Assembly: GCA_963755705.1 (NCBI GenBank)
Contig: CAVWKW010000003.1
Span: 248,001-312,000 of the forward strand
Reading direction: 5' to 3'
DNA from: JBARDN01 sp963755705
GTDB taxonomy: Bacteria > Desulfobacterota > Binatia > Binatales > Binataceae
DNA: 64,000 nucleotides
In this document: positions 10,146 to 19,265 of the stretch, piece after piece
Layout of the letters: each line of letters opens with the position of its first letter
Numbering within the stretch: the first letter of the stretch is position 1
Position numbers and translations under genes: made by a program
The notes under the pieces: generated by a model
The model's database searches: none
Seen by the model: the letters and a program-made list of their open reading frames with translations, nothing else
What the model was told of the DNA's origin: nothing

Positions 10146-11741
10146 TCAGAGCTTAAGCAGCGTCGCCGACGTGATGGCTGCAACCGTCTTGAGTTTTTCC
10201 AGCACTGCGGACGGCACGGCGCCATCGACCTCGATCAAACTGAGCGCGGTTCCGCCGACCCGGTCGCGTCCGAGCTCGAGTCCGGCAATATTTATTCCCG
10301 ATTCTCCCAGGAGCGTGCCGACCGCGCCGACCACTCCGGGCACGTCGCGGTTATGCAGCATCAGGAAGTAGCCCTCGGGAACCGCCTCGACGCGGTAGCC
10401 GTCGATCCGCGTCAGGCGCATCGCGCGATTCCCCAGCACCGCGCCGGATACGTCATGCTCGCCCGCAGCGGTGCGCACCGTCACGGACAACGTGTTGTTG
10501 TAATCGGTGACTTCACGCGAGCGCGTCTCGGCGATTCGGATGCCGCGCTCGGTCGCAATATACGGCGCGTTGACGACGTTCAGTTCCTCGTCGAGGAATC
10601 CCGTCATCAGCCCCTTAAGGACCGCGGCAGTGATCGCGTCGGGTTTCAGATTTGCGGCCTCGCCCCCGAACGCGACGGTGACGCTGGTGGGCGCGCCTGC
10701 GATCAACTGCGCGACCAGCCGCCCGAGCTTTTCCCCAAGCATGAGATGAGGCCCGAGAATCTCGAGTTCTTTCGGCGTCACGGCCGGAATATTTACCGCG
10801 TTGCGAATCGTTCCGTCGATCAGAAAATCGGCCACCTGCTGCGCGATATCGACCGAGACCTGCACCTGCGCTTCGTCGGTGGCGGCTCCGAGATGAGGGG
10901 TCGCGATCACGGCGTCGAGCTTGAGCAGCGGATGCTCGCGCGGCGGTGGCTCCTCGACGAATACGTCGAGCGCGGCGCCGGCGACCTTGCCCGACGAGAT
11001 CGCGTCGGCGAGGGCCTGTTCGTCGATAATTCCGCCGCGTGCGCAATTGATCACCCGCACGCCCTTCTTCATCTTTGCAAACGCCGCCGCGTCAACCATC
11101 CCGCGCGTATCGGCGGTCAAAGGCGTGTGCACGGTTATAAAATCGGCGCGCGCGAACAGCTCGTCCAGGCTGACCAGCTCGATCCCGAGGCGCGCGGCCG
11201 CCTCTGCGGTGAGGATCGGATCATAGCCGATAACTTTCATCTTGAGGCCGGCGCCGCGGTCGGCGACGATTCGCCCGATATTGCCCAGCCCGACGACGCC
11301 GAGAATCTTGTTGCAAACCTCCGCGCCGGTGAACCTGGTGCGCTCCCATTTCCCCGCGCGCAGCGAGGCGTTGGCCGCGGGGATATGCCGCGCCATCGCC
11401 ATCATCATCGAGATCGCGTGCTCGGCGGTCGTGACGCTGTTGCCGAGCGGACTGTTCATCACGACGATCCCGCGCCGCGTCGCAGGCGGAATGTCAACGT
11501 TGTCCACGCCCACGCCCGCGCGTCCGATCACTCGCAGCCGGGTGGCATGATCGATTATTTCCTTGGTGACCTTGGTCCCGCTTCGAATCAGCAGCGCGTC
11601 GTAGTCGCCGATAATCGCGGCCAGCTCGGCCGGCGCGAGGCCCGGCTTGAGGTCGAATTTAAGTTGGGGATAGCGCTTGAGAACCTCGATTCCTTGAGGT
11701 GCCAGCGTATCGCTAAGCAGGACGCGGAAGCTGTCCGCCAT
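10146..11741 (-). CDS. serA: D-3-phosphoglycerate dehydrogenase
   Basis: SerA oxidises 3-phosphoglycerate with NAD+, committing carbon to serine. The Rossmann loop VGLGNIGRIVADRGAGL is near residue 150, and the catalytic block with INCARGG and ATPHLGAATDEAQ follows. The product is the long form (531 residues). It has an allosteric substrate-binding region and a C-terminal ACT domain beginning about residue 455 (MLHNRDVPGVVGAVGTLLG), which suggests serine feedback. The frame extends upstream, but the ATG at 11741 gives the family N-terminus (MADSFRVLLSDTLAPQG) and avoids overlap with the aminotransferase, whose stop is 7 bases away. Confidence 0.95.
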   Translation of the reverse strand: MADSFRVLLSDTLAPQGIEVLKRYPQLKFDLKPGLAPAELAAIIGDYDALLIRSGTKVTKEIIDHATRLRVIGRAGVGVDNVDIPPATRRGIVVMNSPLGNSVTTAEHAISMMMAMARHIPAANASLRAGKWERTRFTGAEVCNKILGVVGLGNIGRIVADRGAGLKMKVIGYDPILTAEAAARLGIELVSLDELFARADFITVHTPLTADTRGMVDAAAFAKMKKGVRVINCARGGIIDEQALADAISSGKVAGAALDVFVEEPPPREHPLLKLDAVIATPHLGAATDEAQVQVSVDIAQQVADFLIDGTIRNAVNIPAVTPKELEILGPHLMLGEKLGRLVAQLIAGAPTSVTVAFGGEAANLKPDAITAAVLKGLMTGFLDEELNVVNAPYIATERGIRIAETRSREVTDYNNTLSVTVRTAAGEHDVSGAVLGNRAMRLTRIDGYRVEAVPEGYFLMLHNRDVPGVVGAVGTLLGESGINIAGLELGRDRVGGTALSLIEVDGAVPSAVLEKLKTVAAITSATLLKL

Positions 11742-11748
11742 GTTCGCT

Positions 11749-12900
11749 TCAGATGCTCCGTGCGATGCGTGATTGGACCGCGGAGACGCCTGCGCCGGTC
11801 CGGAATTCGTAGCCGAGATTTGCAAGCCCCGCTTCGAGCCCGCTTATCGCGATCAGCATATCGAAAGGCGTCAGATGCCCCATGTGCCCGATTCGCACCA
11901 ATTTGCCCTTCATCTGGTCCTGCCCGCCCTGCACCGCGACCCCCAGCACGTCGCGCATGTATTTCACCAGCTTGCCGCTGTCGAAACCTTGCGGGAGGAT
12001 CAGGCCGGTGACGCCCGGCGCTGGACTGTCGGGCGCAATAAGCCTGAGACCCAGCGCGAGCCCCGCCTCGCGCGTCGCCTCCGCCATCGCGGCGTGGCGC
12101 GCGAACACCCGCGGCAGAGTCTCCGCGTGCAGCAGCTCCATCGATTTGTTGAGCCCGAAGATCAACCCGACCGCCGGCGTGAACGCGGTGGTATGCTCAT
12201 CGCGCTGCGCCTTTAGTTCCTTTGGCAGGTCGAAATAAAATTTCGGCGTCTTGTTCTTCTTCGCCGCTTCGACTCCGCACTCCGACAGCACCACGATCCC
12301 GAGTCCCGGCGGCAGCATTATCGCCTTCTGGCTTCCGGTGATGAACGCGTCGACACCCCAATCGTCCATCTTCTGCTCGAACACCCCGACCGACGTGATC
12401 CCGTCGACTATCAGCATCGCCCCGCGCCGCCGCGTCACTTCGCCAATCGCGCCGATCGGATGAATCGCGCAGGTCGAGGTCTCGCTCGCCTGCACCAGCA
12501 CCGCCTTCGCATCCGGATGCGCCTTCAGCGCGTCATCGATCTGCTCGGCACGTACGGCGCGGCCCCATTCGACTTTGATCTCATGCGGGATCATCCCGAA
12601 CGCGGACAGGATTTTGCCCCAGCGCTCGCCGAACTTGCCGCCGTTGACGTAAATCGCATGGTCGCCCGGCGAGAGAAGGTTGATAATCGAGGCCTCCATC
12701 GCGCCCGTCCCCGACGACGACAGCAGGATCGGCTCCTGTACCGTCCCGAACAGCGGCTTCAGCCGGTCGCGCGCCTGGTCGAGCGTCGCGCTGAACTGCG
12801 GCGTACGATGATGGATTATGGGCTGCGCCATCTCGAGCAGCACTTCGGGCGGCACCGAGACGGGTCCGGGCGTGAACAGATATTTTTTTGATGGTGTCAC
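11749..12900 (-). CDS. Class V aminotransferase (alanine-glyoxylate/serine-pyruvate type), probable serine-pathway transaminase
   Basis: This is a PLP fold-type I, class V enzyme of 383 residues starting at a GTG. The N-terminal FTPGPVSVPPEVL with the HHRTPQF block is characteristic of alanine-glyoxylate and serine-glyoxylate aminotransferases. The PLP-lysine segment is ITGSQKAIMLPPG. It lies 7 bases before serA in the same orientation. Some archaea and deep-branching bacteria use this family in place of SerC to make phosphoserine. No other serC is in the window, so that role is a reasonable inference. Glyoxylate transamination is the alternative. Confidence 0.87.
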   Translation of the reverse strand: MTPSKKYLFTPGPVSVPPEVLLEMAQPIIHHRTPQFSATLDQARDRLKPLFGTVQEPILLSSSGTGAMEASIINLLSPGDHAIYVNGGKFGERWGKILSAFGMIPHEIKVEWGRAVRAEQIDDALKAHPDAKAVLVQASETSTCAIHPIGAIGEVTRRRGAMLIVDGITSVGVFEQKMDDWGVDAFITGSQKAIMLPPGLGIVVLSECGVEAAKKNKTPKFYFDLPKELKAQRDEHTTAFTPAVGLIFGLNKSMELLHAETLPRVFARHAAMAEATREAGLALGLRLIAPDSPAPGVTGLILPQGFDSGKLVKYMRDVLGVAVQGGQDQMKGKLVRIGHMGHLTPFDMLIAISGLEAGLANLGYEFRTGAGVSAVQSRIARSI

Positions 12901-13188
12901 AACAATTTCCCAACCTGATTCGGGCTACGGCATCGCACGGCGCGCGCGGTCCGGCAAAAAAAAGCCTGGTGTCCGCAGGCGCGGATCGCCAGACCCCGAA
13001 TGCCAAACCCCGATTTCGTGCCCGGGACCTCCCGAGCCCCAGCCCCATCTATGTGGATAACGGAGCGTTTCCGGAGAGTCAAGTTTGCGCGTTAACGGCG
13101 CAAAACGTTTCCACACAGGAGCACGCGCGTTGAAAAGCCGCTGCGCTGGTGATTTAACCGGTATTTCGACCGATACCAATGGAATGCG
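12901..13188. promoter_or_regulatory. Divergent intergenic region (aminotransferase-serA operon / galT-like gene)
   Basis: There is no convincing open frame in these 288 bases. An inverted repeat TTTGCGC (13085-13091) / GCGCAAA (13099-13105) flanks a GTTAAC core and could be an operator. A perfect single DnaA-box 9-mer lies on the minus strand at 13052-13060. A GGTAT/ATACC repeat lies just before the galT-like start. All regulatory roles are inferred. Confidence 0.4.
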
Positions 13189-14226
13189 ATGCCGATAGAA
13201 CATGAAACGCGCGACGGTGCGCTGGTCTGGATCCGCAATCCTGTGACCGGCGTCATCTCTTACGTCGTCGATGTGCGCGCGAAGAGCTTTGCGTTCACCC
13301 TCGGTCGCGAAGCCGGTAACTCCACGCGGACCGCGCCGATGAGCGCCGAGCAGGTCAGCCGGGCAACCGCCAATTGTCCCTTCTGTCCTGGCAACGAGGC
13401 GCTCACCACGGGCGAGATTTTTCGCGTGACGCCGGCCGAGATGCCCGGATGGACGGGAGCCGATACCCGCGGCGGGGACGGGTGGGTGGTGCGCGTGTTC
13501 AACAATCTTTTTCCGCGCATCCCGGCCGAGCTGACCGGAAACCGCAACGAGTCGTATATCGTGGTCGAGGACCCGCGCCATTTTGCCGACAACCCGCAAG
13601 CGCACGGCGATTTGATCTTTACCGGCGCGCTTGGCGAGGAGCATTTCTTCCATCTGCTGCAAGCCGACGTCCGTGTGATGCGTCTGGCGCGGGAGAATCG
13701 CGCGGTGCGTGCGATCGTGATCCGCAAGAACCAGGGGCGCGAGTCGGGCGCTTCGCAGCCGCATCTGCATCAGCAGATTCTCGGATCGCCGGAACCGTTT
13801 CCGTCGGTCGCTGCGGAGGCGCGCGCCGAGCGCGCAACCCCGGGACTGTTCGAGGAAATCATCAACCTGATGGACCGGCTCGGCCTGACGATCGAGAGCC
13901 GCGGCAATATCATCAGCTACGCGAGCCCCATCGGTGCGTTTCCGCGCAGCTATGACGTCGTGATGCATCAATATCGCGACGCGCAGCTTCCGGAATTATC
14001 CACCGAGGAATTGCGCGAATTCTCAGGCGCGATCTATCGGATCCTCGCGCTGATGGGTCCCCTGCCGCTTGATTACGAGATTCACCAGGGCGAGGGGCTG
14101 CCGCTCCATGCGCATATCAACGCCCGGATGTATCCCTACTCGAACGTCGCGGGAACGCTGAACCTGCCCAATACGCTCCTCGCGAGCGCCGCCGCAATCA
14201 GGGAAGCGCTCGGACGAAGCGGCTGA
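13189..14226 (+). CDS. GalT-like HIT-superfamily nucleotidylyltransferase (possibly DUF4921-type)
   Basis: The product has 345 residues. An N-terminal zinc-type motif NCPFCPGNE (about residues 63-71) is followed by the HIT-superfamily core SGASQPHLHQQILGSPEP near residue 190. The His-x-His-x-Gln arrangement is that of galactose-1-phosphate uridylyltransferases and related phosphorylases. A second repeat with MHQYRDAQL and HAHINARMYPYSNVAG completes the two-domain fold. It starts NPVTG like DUF4921 proteins, so the substrate may be a nucleoside diphosphate sugar other than UDP-galactose. No galactose genes adjoin it. Confidence 0.7.
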   Translation: MPIEHETRDGALVWIRNPVTGVISYVVDVRAKSFAFTLGREAGNSTRTAPMSAEQVSRATANCPFCPGNEALTTGEIFRVTPAEMPGWTGADTRGGDGWVVRVFNNLFPRIPAELTGNRNESYIVVEDPRHFADNPQAHGDLIFTGALGEEHFFHLLQADVRVMRLARENRAVRAIVIRKNQGRESGASQPHLHQQILGSPEPFPSVAAEARAERATPGLFEEIINLMDRLGLTIESRGNIISYASPIGAFPRSYDVVMHQYRDAQLPELSTEELREFSGAIYRILALMGPLPLDYEIHQGEGLPLHAHINARMYPYSNVAGTLNLPNTLLASAAAIREALGRSG

Positions 14227-14235
14227 GCGGACGCG

Positions 14236-15006
14236 CTATTCAGCCTTCCACGCCGGCTTGCGCTTCTCCAGAAACGCGCGCACGCCTTCCTTCGCGTCCT
14301 GGCTCTGGCGAACTTCTCGCGCCAGGCGGCTCAGGTCGTCGTGCCATGCGTCGAAGGTTTCGGTCATGCATCGGCGCACGGTCGCCTTCATTGCGCGCAG
14401 CGAGAGCGGCGCGTTGTCGGCGATTTTTTCGGCTAACGCGGTCGAGACTTCGTCGAGCTCGTTGTCGGGCACCACTTCATGGACCATCGCCATACGCCGC
14501 CCGCGCTCGGCGTCGATCAGTTCTGCGGTGTAGAGGATCCACGCGGTATTCGCGGAGCCGCAAATCTCGATTAGTTTGCGCGTAAAATCATACGGCACCA
14601 TCAGCCCCACCCGTCCCAGCGTCATGCCAAGCTTGGAGTTGGCGCTCGCGACGCGCAGGTCGCAATGCAGCGCCAGCTCGAGGCCTCCGGCCAGAGCCGC
14701 GCCGTGCACCGCCGCGATGGTCGGCACCGGAAAGCGCTCCAGGCGCCCGAACACCGACTCGAGCGAGGTTGGATTATGGCCGCCCTCGGCCTCGTCAACT
14801 TCCCGCAGATCGATTCCGGCGCAGAAGCTCGAGCCCTCGCCGCGCAACAGCAGCGCGCGGATTTCCTTGTCGTTTTCGAACTGGGCGAGCGCCGCGTTGA
14901 GCGCCTCGATCAGCGGCTGATTGAGCGCGTTGCGCTTCTCGGGGCGGTTAAGCGTCAGCACCGCATAGTTCGCCTGCCGTGTAATCTTGAGAACTTGCTC
15001 AGCCAT
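14236..15006 (-). CDS. Enoyl-CoA hydratase/isomerase family protein
   Basis: This crotonase-fold protein of 256 residues has the first oxyanion-hole block SSFCAGIDLREVD and the second, AAVHGAALAGGLELALHCDLRVAS. The segment that normally carries the two catalytic glutamates of true hydratases reads KLGMTLGRVGLMVPYDFTRKL. Neither glutamate is obvious there, so hydration of enoyl-CoA is doubtful and isomerase, lyase or hydrolase activity on an acyl-CoA is possible. It is convergent with the galT-like gene, 9 bases apart. Confidence 0.85.
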   Translation of the reverse strand: MAEQVLKITRQANYAVLTLNRPEKRNALNQPLIEALNAALAQFENDKEIRALLLRGEGSSFCAGIDLREVDEAEGGHNPTSLESVFGRLERFPVPTIAAVHGAALAGGLELALHCDLRVASANSKLGMTLGRVGLMVPYDFTRKLIEICGSANTAWILYTAELIDAERGRRMAMVHEVVPDNELDEVSTALAEKIADNAPLSLRAMKATVRRCMTETFDAWHDDLSRLAREVRQSQDAKEGVRAFLEKRKPAWKAE

Positions 15007-15121
15007 TCTGGTCGCTCCTGCTCATGCGCAAAGCGTGGGATATTTCGCCAAACGGCAGCATCGCACGCGACCTTTAGGTCTTCAAGTTCCGGAAATACGG
15101 CAGCAAAAAGGGGCGGGGCGA

Positions 15122-15442
15122 TCAGGATGCGGGTGACCAGACCACCGGAAGGACCAGCACGTTTCGTGGAGACTGAACCGCCGGCGCGTCGGGAATCTCG
15201 ATCAGCATCGGAGGTCCGACCGAAGCCGCACGCCGCCCGTGCAGCGGCTTGAAGCTGGGCACGAGTGTATCGGGTGCAGTGACGACCGATCCGGGTCCGA
15301 GGTGCATCACATAGTTACTGCCCGGCCGATCGAACGAAAATTGTTGCGCCGACGCGACCATCGGCGCCGAGATCGTTGCTATCGCAATGGTCACGAGGAG
15401 CGTCAGTCTATGCCTCACAAGGCGCACGCCTATAAGACGCAT
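15122..15442 (-). CDS. Small secreted protein of unknown function
   Basis: It has 106 residues with a clear signal peptide: basic N-terminus, hydrophobic core LLVTIAIATISAPM, and a cleavage-like VASAQQ site near residue 33. The mature part is about 70 residues, proline-rich, with no recognised domain. It lies 39 bases downstream of leuS on the same strand and may be co-transcribed with it. The signal peptide is the main reason to call it real. Confidence 0.6.
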   Translation of the reverse strand: MRLIGVRLVRHRLTLLVTIAIATISAPMVASAQQFSFDRPGSNYVMHLGPGSVVTAPDTLVPSFKPLHGRRAASVGPPMLIEIPDAPAVQSPRNVLVLPVVWSPAS

Positions 15443-15481
15443 AAACCAGCAAAACGTTTCAGCTCGGCGTGACGCAGACGA

Positions 15482-17920
15482 TTACGCGACGATGCTTAAC
15501 ATCTTGTCCTTGATGAAGATGAACTTGCGCGGAGATTTGCCGCCAAGATGCTTCGTCACCGCTTCGCTTTGTAGTGCCAGCGTCTTGACCTCGTCTTCTT
15601 CCGCTCCCGCCGCGACTTGCAGCCGCTCGCGCACCTTGCCGTTGACCTGCACCACCACCGTCACTGTCTCCTCGCGCGCGAGCGCGGGATCGAACGCGGG
15701 CCAACGCTCGCGATGCACCGAATCCTGATGCCCGAGCGCGCGCCACAATTCCTCGCCGACGTATGGCGTCATCGGCGCGAGCATCAGGACGAACGACTCG
15801 ACGACGAATCTATTCATCTGCGCAGGTTCGAGCTTGGTCACGTAGTTGAGATGCTCCATCAACGCGGCGAGCCCGGTGTTGAAACGCATCTGCTCCAGAT
15901 GCTCGGTTACGATTCCGAGCGTCCTGTGCGCGCGATGAATCGTCTCATCCGACGGCGCGCCCTGCGGGCATCCCGCCTCGACGTAGCGCCGCACCCACGA
16001 CCACACGCGGATAAGAAAGCGCTCGGTGCCCGCCACGCCGCTTTCGTTCCACTTGGTGTCCTCGTCAAACGGCCCCATGAACAGCTCCCACAGGCGGAGC
16101 GCGTCGGCGCCGTACTTTTCGATCATCGCATCGGGCGTCACCACGTTGCCCTTCGATTTGGACATCCGCTGACCGTCGGCCGCCCATACCACTCCCTGGT
16201 TGCGCAGCTTGGGAAAAGGTTCCTGGAACGAGATCAGCTCCGCGTCGAACATCACCTTGGTCCACATCCGCGCGTAGAGCAGATGCATCACGGCGTGCTC
16301 GGCGCCGCCGACATAGAGATCGACCGGCAGCCAGTAATCGGCCGCCGCGCGATCAAACGGCGCGCGATCCTCGTGGGGCGATGCGAAGCGCAAAAAATAC
16401 CACGACGAGCACGCGAAGCCGTCCAGCGTGTCGGTCTCGCGCTCCGCCGGTCCGCCGCACCGCGGACAAGTCGTATTGACGAACGACGGCACGTTAGCCA
16501 ATGGCGAGCGCCCGGTGCCCGATGGCTGATAATCTTGCATCGCAGGCAGCAGCACCGGCAATTGATCCTCGGGCACCGGAACGATTCCGCATTCCGCCTT
16601 GCAATAAACGATCGGAATCGGGCATCCCCAGTAACGTTGCCGCGAGATCAGCCAATCGCGCATCCTGTAGCTGACAGTAGGATTTCCGATTCCGCCGCGC
16701 TCGGCGAAGTCGCACACCGCGCGAATCGCGGCGATGGTGGTCTTGCCGTCAAGGAAACCCGAGTTGATCGTTACACCATGTTCCGTGAACGCACGATCAG
16801 CGGGCGGCGTCGAGCCGTCGGCGGGCGCCGTGACGCGAGGTATCTCGAGGCCGTATTTTGTAGCGAACTCGAAATCGCGCTGATCCTCACCGGGCGCCGC
16901 CATAATCGCGCCGGTGCCGTAACCCATCAGAACATAATCGGCAATCCAGATCGGAATATCTTTCTTCGTAAAAACATTGTGCGCGTACGCGCCGGTGAAA
17001 ACTCCGGTCTTCTCCTTCACCGTGGACATCCGCTCGATCTCGGTCTGCCGCCGCGCCTCGGAGGCATACTGCTCGACCTCCTGGCGCTGCGCATCGGTCG
17101 TGATCTGCGCGACGATCGGATGCTCCGGAGCGAGCACCATGAACGATACGCCGAACACGGTGTCGGGCCGAGTGGTGAAGAAGCGCACCTCTTTTCCCGG
17201 ATTGCCGGCCATCGGGAAAGCGAGCTCCGCCCCCTCGCTGCGTCCGATCCAGTTGCGCTGCATCAGCTTGATCGGCTCGGGCCAATCGATCTCGTCCAGG
17301 TCTTCGAGCAAGCGGTCGGCGTAATCGGTAATCTTGATGTACCACTGCTCGAGGTCTTTTTTTGTGACCGGGTTGTCCGGATGCCGCCAGCAGCATCCGT
17401 TGATCACCTGCTCGTTGGCGAGGATCGTGCGGCACTTGTCGCACCACCATTGCGATCCGGTCGCGCGGTAGGCGAGTCCGCGCCGGAGCAGCATCAGGAA
17501 GAACCACTGCGTCCATCGGTAATACTCGGGCGCGGATGAATTGATCTCACGCGACCAGTCGTAGGCGCATCCGGAGATCGTGAGCTGGCGCTTGAAGTTC
17601 GCGGCGTAGCGCGGAACGGTTTCAGTCGGATGCGCACCGCGCAGGAGCGCTTCGTTTTCCGCGGGCAATCCGAACGCGTCCCATCCCATAGGATGCAGCA
17701 CGTTGAACCCCTTCATTCTTTTGTAGCGGCCGATCACGTCGCACGGGACGTAATTATGCAGATGCCCGACGCTCAGCCCGTTGCCCGAAGGGTAGGGGAA
17801 CATTTCGAGCACGTAGAACTTCGGCCGCCCGGGAGTATCAGTCGTGCGATAAAGATCGGCGCGTTCCCACTCGGCCTGCCAGAAGGGTTCGATTCGTTTT
17901 GGGTCGTAGCGTTCGTCCAT
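15482..17920 (-). CDS. leuS: Leucyl-tRNA synthetase
   Basis: LeuS charges tRNA-Leu and edits mischarged amino acids. The class I HIGH-type motif lies in PSGNGLSVGHLHNY near residue 45, and the KMSKS-type motif is RMSKSKGNVV near residue 575. The CP1 editing domain lies between them, with TTRPDTVFG and GTGAIMAAPGEDQRD. The C-terminal domain ends in NGKVRERLQV followed by the family tail. The frame opens at 18040, but ATG 17920 begins MDERYDPKRIEPFWQ, the usual LeuS N-terminus (812 residues). An MM pair 72-75 bases further upstream is an alternative start. Confidence 0.94.
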   Translation of the reverse strand: MDERYDPKRIEPFWQAEWERADLYRTTDTPGRPKFYVLEMFPYPSGNGLSVGHLHNYVPCDVIGRYKRMKGFNVLHPMGWDAFGLPAENEALLRGAHPTETVPRYAANFKRQLTISGCAYDWSREINSSAPEYYRWTQWFFLMLLRRGLAYRATGSQWWCDKCRTILANEQVINGCCWRHPDNPVTKKDLEQWYIKITDYADRLLEDLDEIDWPEPIKLMQRNWIGRSEGAELAFPMAGNPGKEVRFFTTRPDTVFGVSFMVLAPEHPIVAQITTDAQRQEVEQYASEARRQTEIERMSTVKEKTGVFTGAYAHNVFTKKDIPIWIADYVLMGYGTGAIMAAPGEDQRDFEFATKYGLEIPRVTAPADGSTPPADRAFTEHGVTINSGFLDGKTTIAAIRAVCDFAERGGIGNPTVSYRMRDWLISRQRYWGCPIPIVYCKAECGIVPVPEDQLPVLLPAMQDYQPSGTGRSPLANVPSFVNTTCPRCGGPAERETDTLDGFACSSWYFLRFASPHEDRAPFDRAAADYWLPVDLYVGGAEHAVMHLLYARMWTKVMFDAELISFQEPFPKLRNQGVVWAADGQRMSKSKGNVVTPDAMIEKYGADALRLWELFMGPFDEDTKWNESGVAGTERFLIRVWSWVRRYVEAGCPQGAPSDETIHRAHRTLGIVTEHLEQMRFNTGLAALMEHLNYVTKLEPAQMNRFVVESFVLMLAPMTPYVGEELWRALGHQDSVHRERWPAFDPALAREETVTVVVQVNGKVRERLQVAAGAEEDEVKTLALQSEAVTKHLGGKSPRKFIFIKDKMLSIVA

Positions 17921-18364
17921 CTTGTGATGCGCCGTCGCGCGCGCAAGTTCGAGAAGTCTATCGCGCGCAGAGTCCGGGATAAACCGCTCCATCATCGCCG
18001 CACGATAACGGCTCAGGAGACCCTGCGTTTCCCTTGACAATCGAAAAGCGATCGTCGTTTTTCAGTGCGAAAATTTTTTGTCAAGAACTGTTCAGCCTTA
18101 TTTTATTTTGCGCGGTATGCGATCATTGTGATGCGCGCCGGCCTGCGAGGCCGCCGCGAAATTTGCTCCGCCGAAAAAACGGGGCCGGAGAAAACGAACT
18201 GGTGTTTCTCGATAAAAAACCCTCGGGTTTGCTGAATAATCCAAAATACGAACCACCAAAATCACCTGAACGAACCCACGGCTACCGAACGCTCGTTAGG
18301 CTGGACTTGACGCGCGTTCGGGAGCGCGCTATTCGCTGATCAACCGAATCCTTGAACGAATGGT
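17921..18364. promoter_or_regulatory. Divergent leuS/degV intergenic region
   Basis: These 444 bases are more AT-rich than the neighbours and hold no convincing gene. Two facing copies of TTGACA lie at 18034-18039 (plus) and 18079-18084 (minus). T-rich tracts follow short GC stems on the minus strand, for example AAACCCGAGGGTTTTTT near 18217-18233. A long leuS leader is possible, but no T-box or leader peptide could be supported. Confidence 0.35.
18307..18335 (+). promoter_or_regulatory. Candidate sigma70 promoter for degV
   Basis: TTGACG at 18307-18312 and TATTCG at 18330-18335 are separated by exactly 17 bases. This would start transcription near 18342, about 23 bases before the degV ATG. 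It is a sequence match only. Confidence 0.35.
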
Positions 18365-19234
18365 ATGGAAGTGGCCCAAACCTTATCGATAGTTACCGAC
18401 TCGAGCGTCGATCTCCCTTCCGCCGAAATCAGCCGTCTCGGAATCGAGGTCGCGCCGATCCAGGTCGCATTCTCGACCGAGTATTTCCGCGACGACACTC
18501 TTTCGCGGGGCGAGTTCTATCGCCGATTGCCGGAAGAGCCGCGGCTGCCGGTTATCGCGGCCGCGATGCCGACGGATTTCCTCGAAGCATTTCGCAAAGC
18601 GCATGAGCGCGGCCAGCAGATTCTTTGCCTGATCAATCCTTTCGAATCGTGCTCGACTTACACCGCTGCATTCTCGGCCGCGGTGGTTGCCAAGCGCGAC
18701 AGCCAGATCGCGGTCGAGGTGCTGAACACCGGCCGCGCGCTGACCGCCCTCGGTGCCATCTGTATCGAGGCGGCCGAGATGGCGATGCGCGGAGCGACGC
18801 TTGCCGAAACCGTGGCCGCAATCGAAGAGGCTACCCCGCAAATCGATACCTTTCTCGCTCCCGCGACCACGGAGTACTTGCAGCGCGACGGCAGGATCTC
18901 GATCTACGAGATGAATGTCGGAAGCCTCAAGGGCACCGTGCCGCTCATCCGAATCTGGGGCCGCGTCGCGGTCGTGGACAAGTCCAAAACCCAGGCGGAA
19001 AATATCGCGAAGATGCTCGCGCGCGCACAGGCGGAACTTTCCGGTGCCGAGGCGACTGTCGTGGTAGCGCACGGCGCGAATCCGGACGGCGCGGCCAAGC
19101 TGGCCGAAACGGCGAAGGCGCGCCTCAGGTGCAAACGTATCGTCCTCACCGAGCTCGGACCCTCGGCCGGCGCGTACTGCGGCCCGGGTGTCGTGGGACT
19201 CGGATGGTGTCCGAGCCTGGTGAAGCTCAACTGA
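18365..19234 (+). CDS. DegV family protein (fatty-acid binding)
   Basis: The 289 residues match the two-domain DegV fold. The N-terminus is LSIVTDSSVDLP, the segment EFYRRLPEEPRLPVIAAAMPTDF is the DegV-type ligand region, and GPSAGAYCGPGVVGLGW is the C-terminal signature. DegV/FakB proteins bind an acyl chain and present it for phosphorylation by FakA. No fakA adjoins it, so the role may be only fatty-acid carriage. The luciferase-like gene follows after 31 bases. Confidence 0.88.
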   Translation: MEVAQTLSIVTDSSVDLPSAEISRLGIEVAPIQVAFSTEYFRDDTLSRGEFYRRLPEEPRLPVIAAAMPTDFLEAFRKAHERGQQILCLINPFESCSTYTAAFSAAVVAKRDSQIAVEVLNTGRALTALGAICIEAAEMAMRGATLAETVAAIEEATPQIDTFLAPATTEYLQRDGRISIYEMNVGSLKGTVPLIRIWGRVAVVDKSKTQAENIAKMLARAQAELSGAEATVVVAHGANPDGAAKLAETAKARLRCKRIVLTELGPSAGAYCGPGVVGLGWCPSLVKLN

Positions 19235-19265
19235 TCGTGATGTCGGATCGATTCGGAGTGCGAAT

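Noticed and set aside
10119..12011. 630-codon open frame antisense to serA
   Set aside because: The opposite strand encodes a full SerA with all motifs; the antisense product is low-complexity.
13052..13060. Perfect DnaA-box 9-mer (minus strand) with a second weak copy near 13110
   Set aside because: Only one good box, no AT-rich unwinding region and no dnaA, dnaN or gidA nearby, so it is not called an origin.
15617..17539. 640-codon open frame antisense to leuS
   Set aside because: Shadow of leuS with no recognisable domain.
18034..18339. 101-codon open frame in the leuS/degV intergenic region
   Set aside because: No family match, no Shine-Dalgarno and composition like non-coding sequence.
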